A stretch of 37,866 nucleotides of DNA, taken from the NCBI GenBank assembly GCA_021776235.1, contig JAJFGG010000149.1:1-37866 (forward strand), in the 5' to 3' direction. Each line of letters opens with the position of its first letter. Within the stretch, counting starts at the first letter, position 1. Made by a program: the position numbers and the translations under genes. The notes below the pieces were generated by a model, which saw nothing but the letters and a program-made list of their open reading frames with translations, was not told where the DNA came from and ran no database searches. This stretch comes from Alphaproteobacteria bacterium (GTDB taxonomy: Bacteria > Pseudomonadota > Alphaproteobacteria > GCA-2731375). This document shows, in pieces, positions 36,279 to 37,866 of the stretch.

Positions 36279-37511
36279 CTAGCCTGCCGCAGCCGCCAGT
36301 ATGGCCGCGGTGCCCGTGGCCAGAACCTGACAGCCTAGGATGATATCCTCGTCGTGGCTGTCTTCCGCGAAATCGTGGCTAACACCACCGATAGAGGGAA
36401 TAAACAACATGGCGCACGGCATCACCGTGGAAACCACGCCGGCGTCGTGGAATGCGCCCGATGGCATGGGGGTCCAGTTGCCGGGGGCATGCAGTTCCGC
36501 CGCCTGGGTCAGATGCTGCTGGAAGCCCGGGTCCATATGCGCCGCCGCGATGCGCACCCGTGAAGGCATTGCCTCGACCGTTGCGCCGCCTTTGCCGTTT
36601 ACCTCGGCCACCAGGCGGCGGACAACCGCCTCGAACCGATCCAGAACGGCCGGGTCTACGTCACGGTACTGCAATTCCAGTTCGGCGGATCCGGGCACAA
36701 TCGACGGCGCGCCGGGCCGGAGTAAGGCACGGCCCATGGTCCAGACCGAGCGCGCGCCGGCAACTTTGGGAAATTCCTCGTTGATGCCATGCGCCAGGTC
36801 ATAAAGCGCGGCGGCCGCGTCCTTGCGCCCGGCCATCATGGTGGTGCCGGCATGGTTCTGCTGCCCGGTGAAGGTAAAGACCATGCCGCCGAGGCCGACA
36901 ATGGACTCGACGATACCGATGCGCAGGCCATCCGCCTCCAGGTGCGGTCCCTGTTCAATATGGGCTTCCAGGAAACCCAGGTAATTGTGGTCAGCCGCCG
37001 CCAGGCGCGGCACATTCGTCAGGCCGGCCTGCGCCAGAGCATCTGAAAAGGCAACGCCATCCTTGTCCGCCAGGTCCAATTCGGCTTCGGCCCCGAAGTC
37101 ACCGCAAAACGACCGGCTGCCCAAACAGCCATAGAAACGAGATTCCTCGTCCTGCCAGGATATGGCGTCCACGGCCAGATCCTTTGTGGCCGGATCTTCG
37201 GCCAAGGCGCGCACGACTTCCAAGGCATAGATCACGCCCAGGGCGCCATCCAGCCAGCCGCCAGTGGGCTGGGTATCGGAATGAGAACCTAACAAAAGTG
37301 CCGGGCCGGGATTGGCGGATTGGCCCAAAACATTGCCGACACCGTCGATATGGGCTTTCAATCCGGCCTCCTGGTAACGCGCCAGCAACCAGCGCCGCGC
37401 CGTCATGTCCATCTCGGACAGCGCCGGCCGTACCACGCCCGTTCCCGTGGCCCCCATGGCCCGCAGCGCCCGCAAATCTTGCAACAATCGTTCGCCGTTA
37501 ATTTCCACCAT
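36279..37511 (-). CDS. M20 amidohydrolase (carbamoyl-amino acid/allantoate type)
   Basis: A 410-residue metal-dependent hydrolase of the HyuC/AmaB/AllC group, which removes carbamoyl or ureido groups. LGSHSDTQPTGGWLDGALG gives metal ligands His77 and Asp88, ISWQDEESRF gives Glu122/123, and EAHIEQGP and GGVSHDFAED provide the remaining ligands. It probably acts on N-carbamoyl amino acids or allantoate in pyrimidine or purine breakdown; the sequence does not decide. The 5' end faces the divergent gene at the window edge, with paired operator-like sites between them. Confidence 0.87.
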   Translation of the reverse strand: MVEINGERLLQDLRALRAMGATGTGVVRPALSEMDMTARRWLLARYQEAGLKAHIDGVGNVLGQSANPGPALLLGSHSDTQPTGGWLDGALGVIYALEVVRALAEDPATKDLAVDAISWQDEESRFYGCLGSRSFCGDFGAEAELDLADKDGVAFSDALAQAGLTNVPRLAAADHNYLGFLEAHIEQGPHLEADGLRIGIVESIVGLGGMVFTFTGQQNHAGTTMMAGRKDAAAALYDLAHGINEEFPKVAGARSVWTMGRALLRPGAPSIVPGSAELELQYRDVDPAVLDRFEAVVRRLVAEVNGKGGATVEAMPSRVRIAAAHMDPGFQQHLTQAAELHAPGNWTPMPSGAFHDAGVVSTVMPCAMLFIPSIGGVSHDFAEDSHDEDIILGCQVLATGTAAILAAAAG

Positions 37512-37620
37512 GACCCAACCCCGCAGCTTGAATTATCTTTACCCTGATCATCTTGCCTGAAAATAGGCGGCTTTGTCTTTAGCAAGCTGCATCGCTTCCG
37601 GGGCTTGCTGAAAACTTTAC

Positions 37621-37658
37621 GTTCACTGCATGAACGCAATGTCGTTCACGTTATGAAC
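37621..37658. promoter_or_regulatory. Two tandem GTTCA-N5-TGAAC operators
   Basis: GTTCACTGCATGAAC at 37621-37635 and GTTCACGTTATGAAC at 37644-37658 share identical five-base arms with five-base centres. Their centres are 23 bases apart, about two helical turns. They lie between the divergent amidohydrolase and the gene at 37703, so one regulator could control both. Confidence 0.6.
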
Positions 37659-37702
37659 ACCAATTTTTTCAAATTAAAGCTGCAGCCTCTGACAGGACCG
37701 GA

Positions 37703-37866
37703 ATGAGCAGCGAACAGACCTTGAACGAGGCGGCGGATCAGGGGCAGCGCCGGATCGCTGTCGTGGGCGCGGGGGAACTGGCGGAGATCGCGCTTTTATG
37801 CGCCTTGCAGCACGATGTTGAGGTGGTCGGCATCGCCGATGAACGGGCCGGGGCAAACCGTTTCCG
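37703..37866 (+). CDS. N-terminal part of a nucleotide-binding-fold protein (cut by window end)
   Basis: The frame from ATG 37703 is open to the end of the window (54 codons). After a short polar lead it reads RRIAVVGAGELAEIALL, then HDVEVVGIADERAG, a Rossmann-type GxGxxA nucleotide-binding start. This resembles the sugar or CoA-binding half of regulators and sugar-modifying enzymes that sense envelope precursors. A 17-codon frame (ATG 37653) ends with TGA overlapping its ATG and may be a leader. The function remains open without the rest of the gene. Confidence 0.6.
   Translation, partial: MSSEQTLNEAADQGQRRIAVVGAGELAEIALLCALQHDVEVVGIADERAGANRF

Overview
The window looks like a GC-rich alphaproteobacterial chromosome, probably Rhodospirillales or a relative. 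This is inferred from the gene order rplU-rpmA-obgE-proB-proA-nadD-rsfS-rlmH-gpmI-envC-ctpA-yibQ-rppH and from protein flavour; no rRNA or other taxonomic marker is present.

Left part (1-10.5 kb) is accessory. It opens with the C-terminal half of an HpcH/HpaI-type aldolase whose N-terminal half is missing. Next, on the minus strand, is a two-gene unit: a membrane-anchored coiled-coil protein followed by a 44-residue secreted Cys-rich peptide. A 270-bp gene-less element with 36-bp terminal inverted repeats and two internal hairpin arms comes next. It lies against a complete lactate-racemase system: larA (minus) diverges from larC-larE-larB (plus), giving the racemase and the three enzymes that make its nickel-pincer cofactor. 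A mazE-mazF toxin-antitoxin pair, a broken gene, a GIY-YIG nuclease ORF, tRNA-Ser(CGA) and a STAND/NB-ARC-TPR protein whose P-loop lysine is absent complete the region.

Middle part (10.5-24.2 kb) is core. rplU, rpmA and obgE (ribosome and ribosome assembly), proB and proA (proline), nadD (NAD), rsfS and rlmH (ribosome silencing, 23S methylation), gpmI (glycolysis), envC and ctpA (envelope and peptidoglycan), yibQ (polysaccharide deacetylase-like), rppH (mRNA 5' end) and an alpha/beta hydrolase all run rightward, often with stop/start overlaps. rsfS lacks a normal start codon and has a well-formed promoter containing a 17-bp palindrome.

Right part (24.2-37.9 kb) is metabolic and transport. 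On the minus strand are a BisC-type molybdenum reductase and an FAD-linked D-lactate dehydrogenase. The dehydrogenase makes a plausible link to the racemase: L-lactate to D-lactate to pyruvate. A plus-strand Nudix hydrolase follows, then minus-strand genes for an RND efflux pump with its lipoprotein adaptor, an MscS-type channel, an MFS transporter and an M20 amidohydrolase. The window ends inside a plus-strand gene preceded by two tandem GTTCA-N5-TGAAC operator-like sites.

No CRISPR array, complete insertion sequence, rRNA or prophage gene was seen. All calls are by reading; no database search was run.
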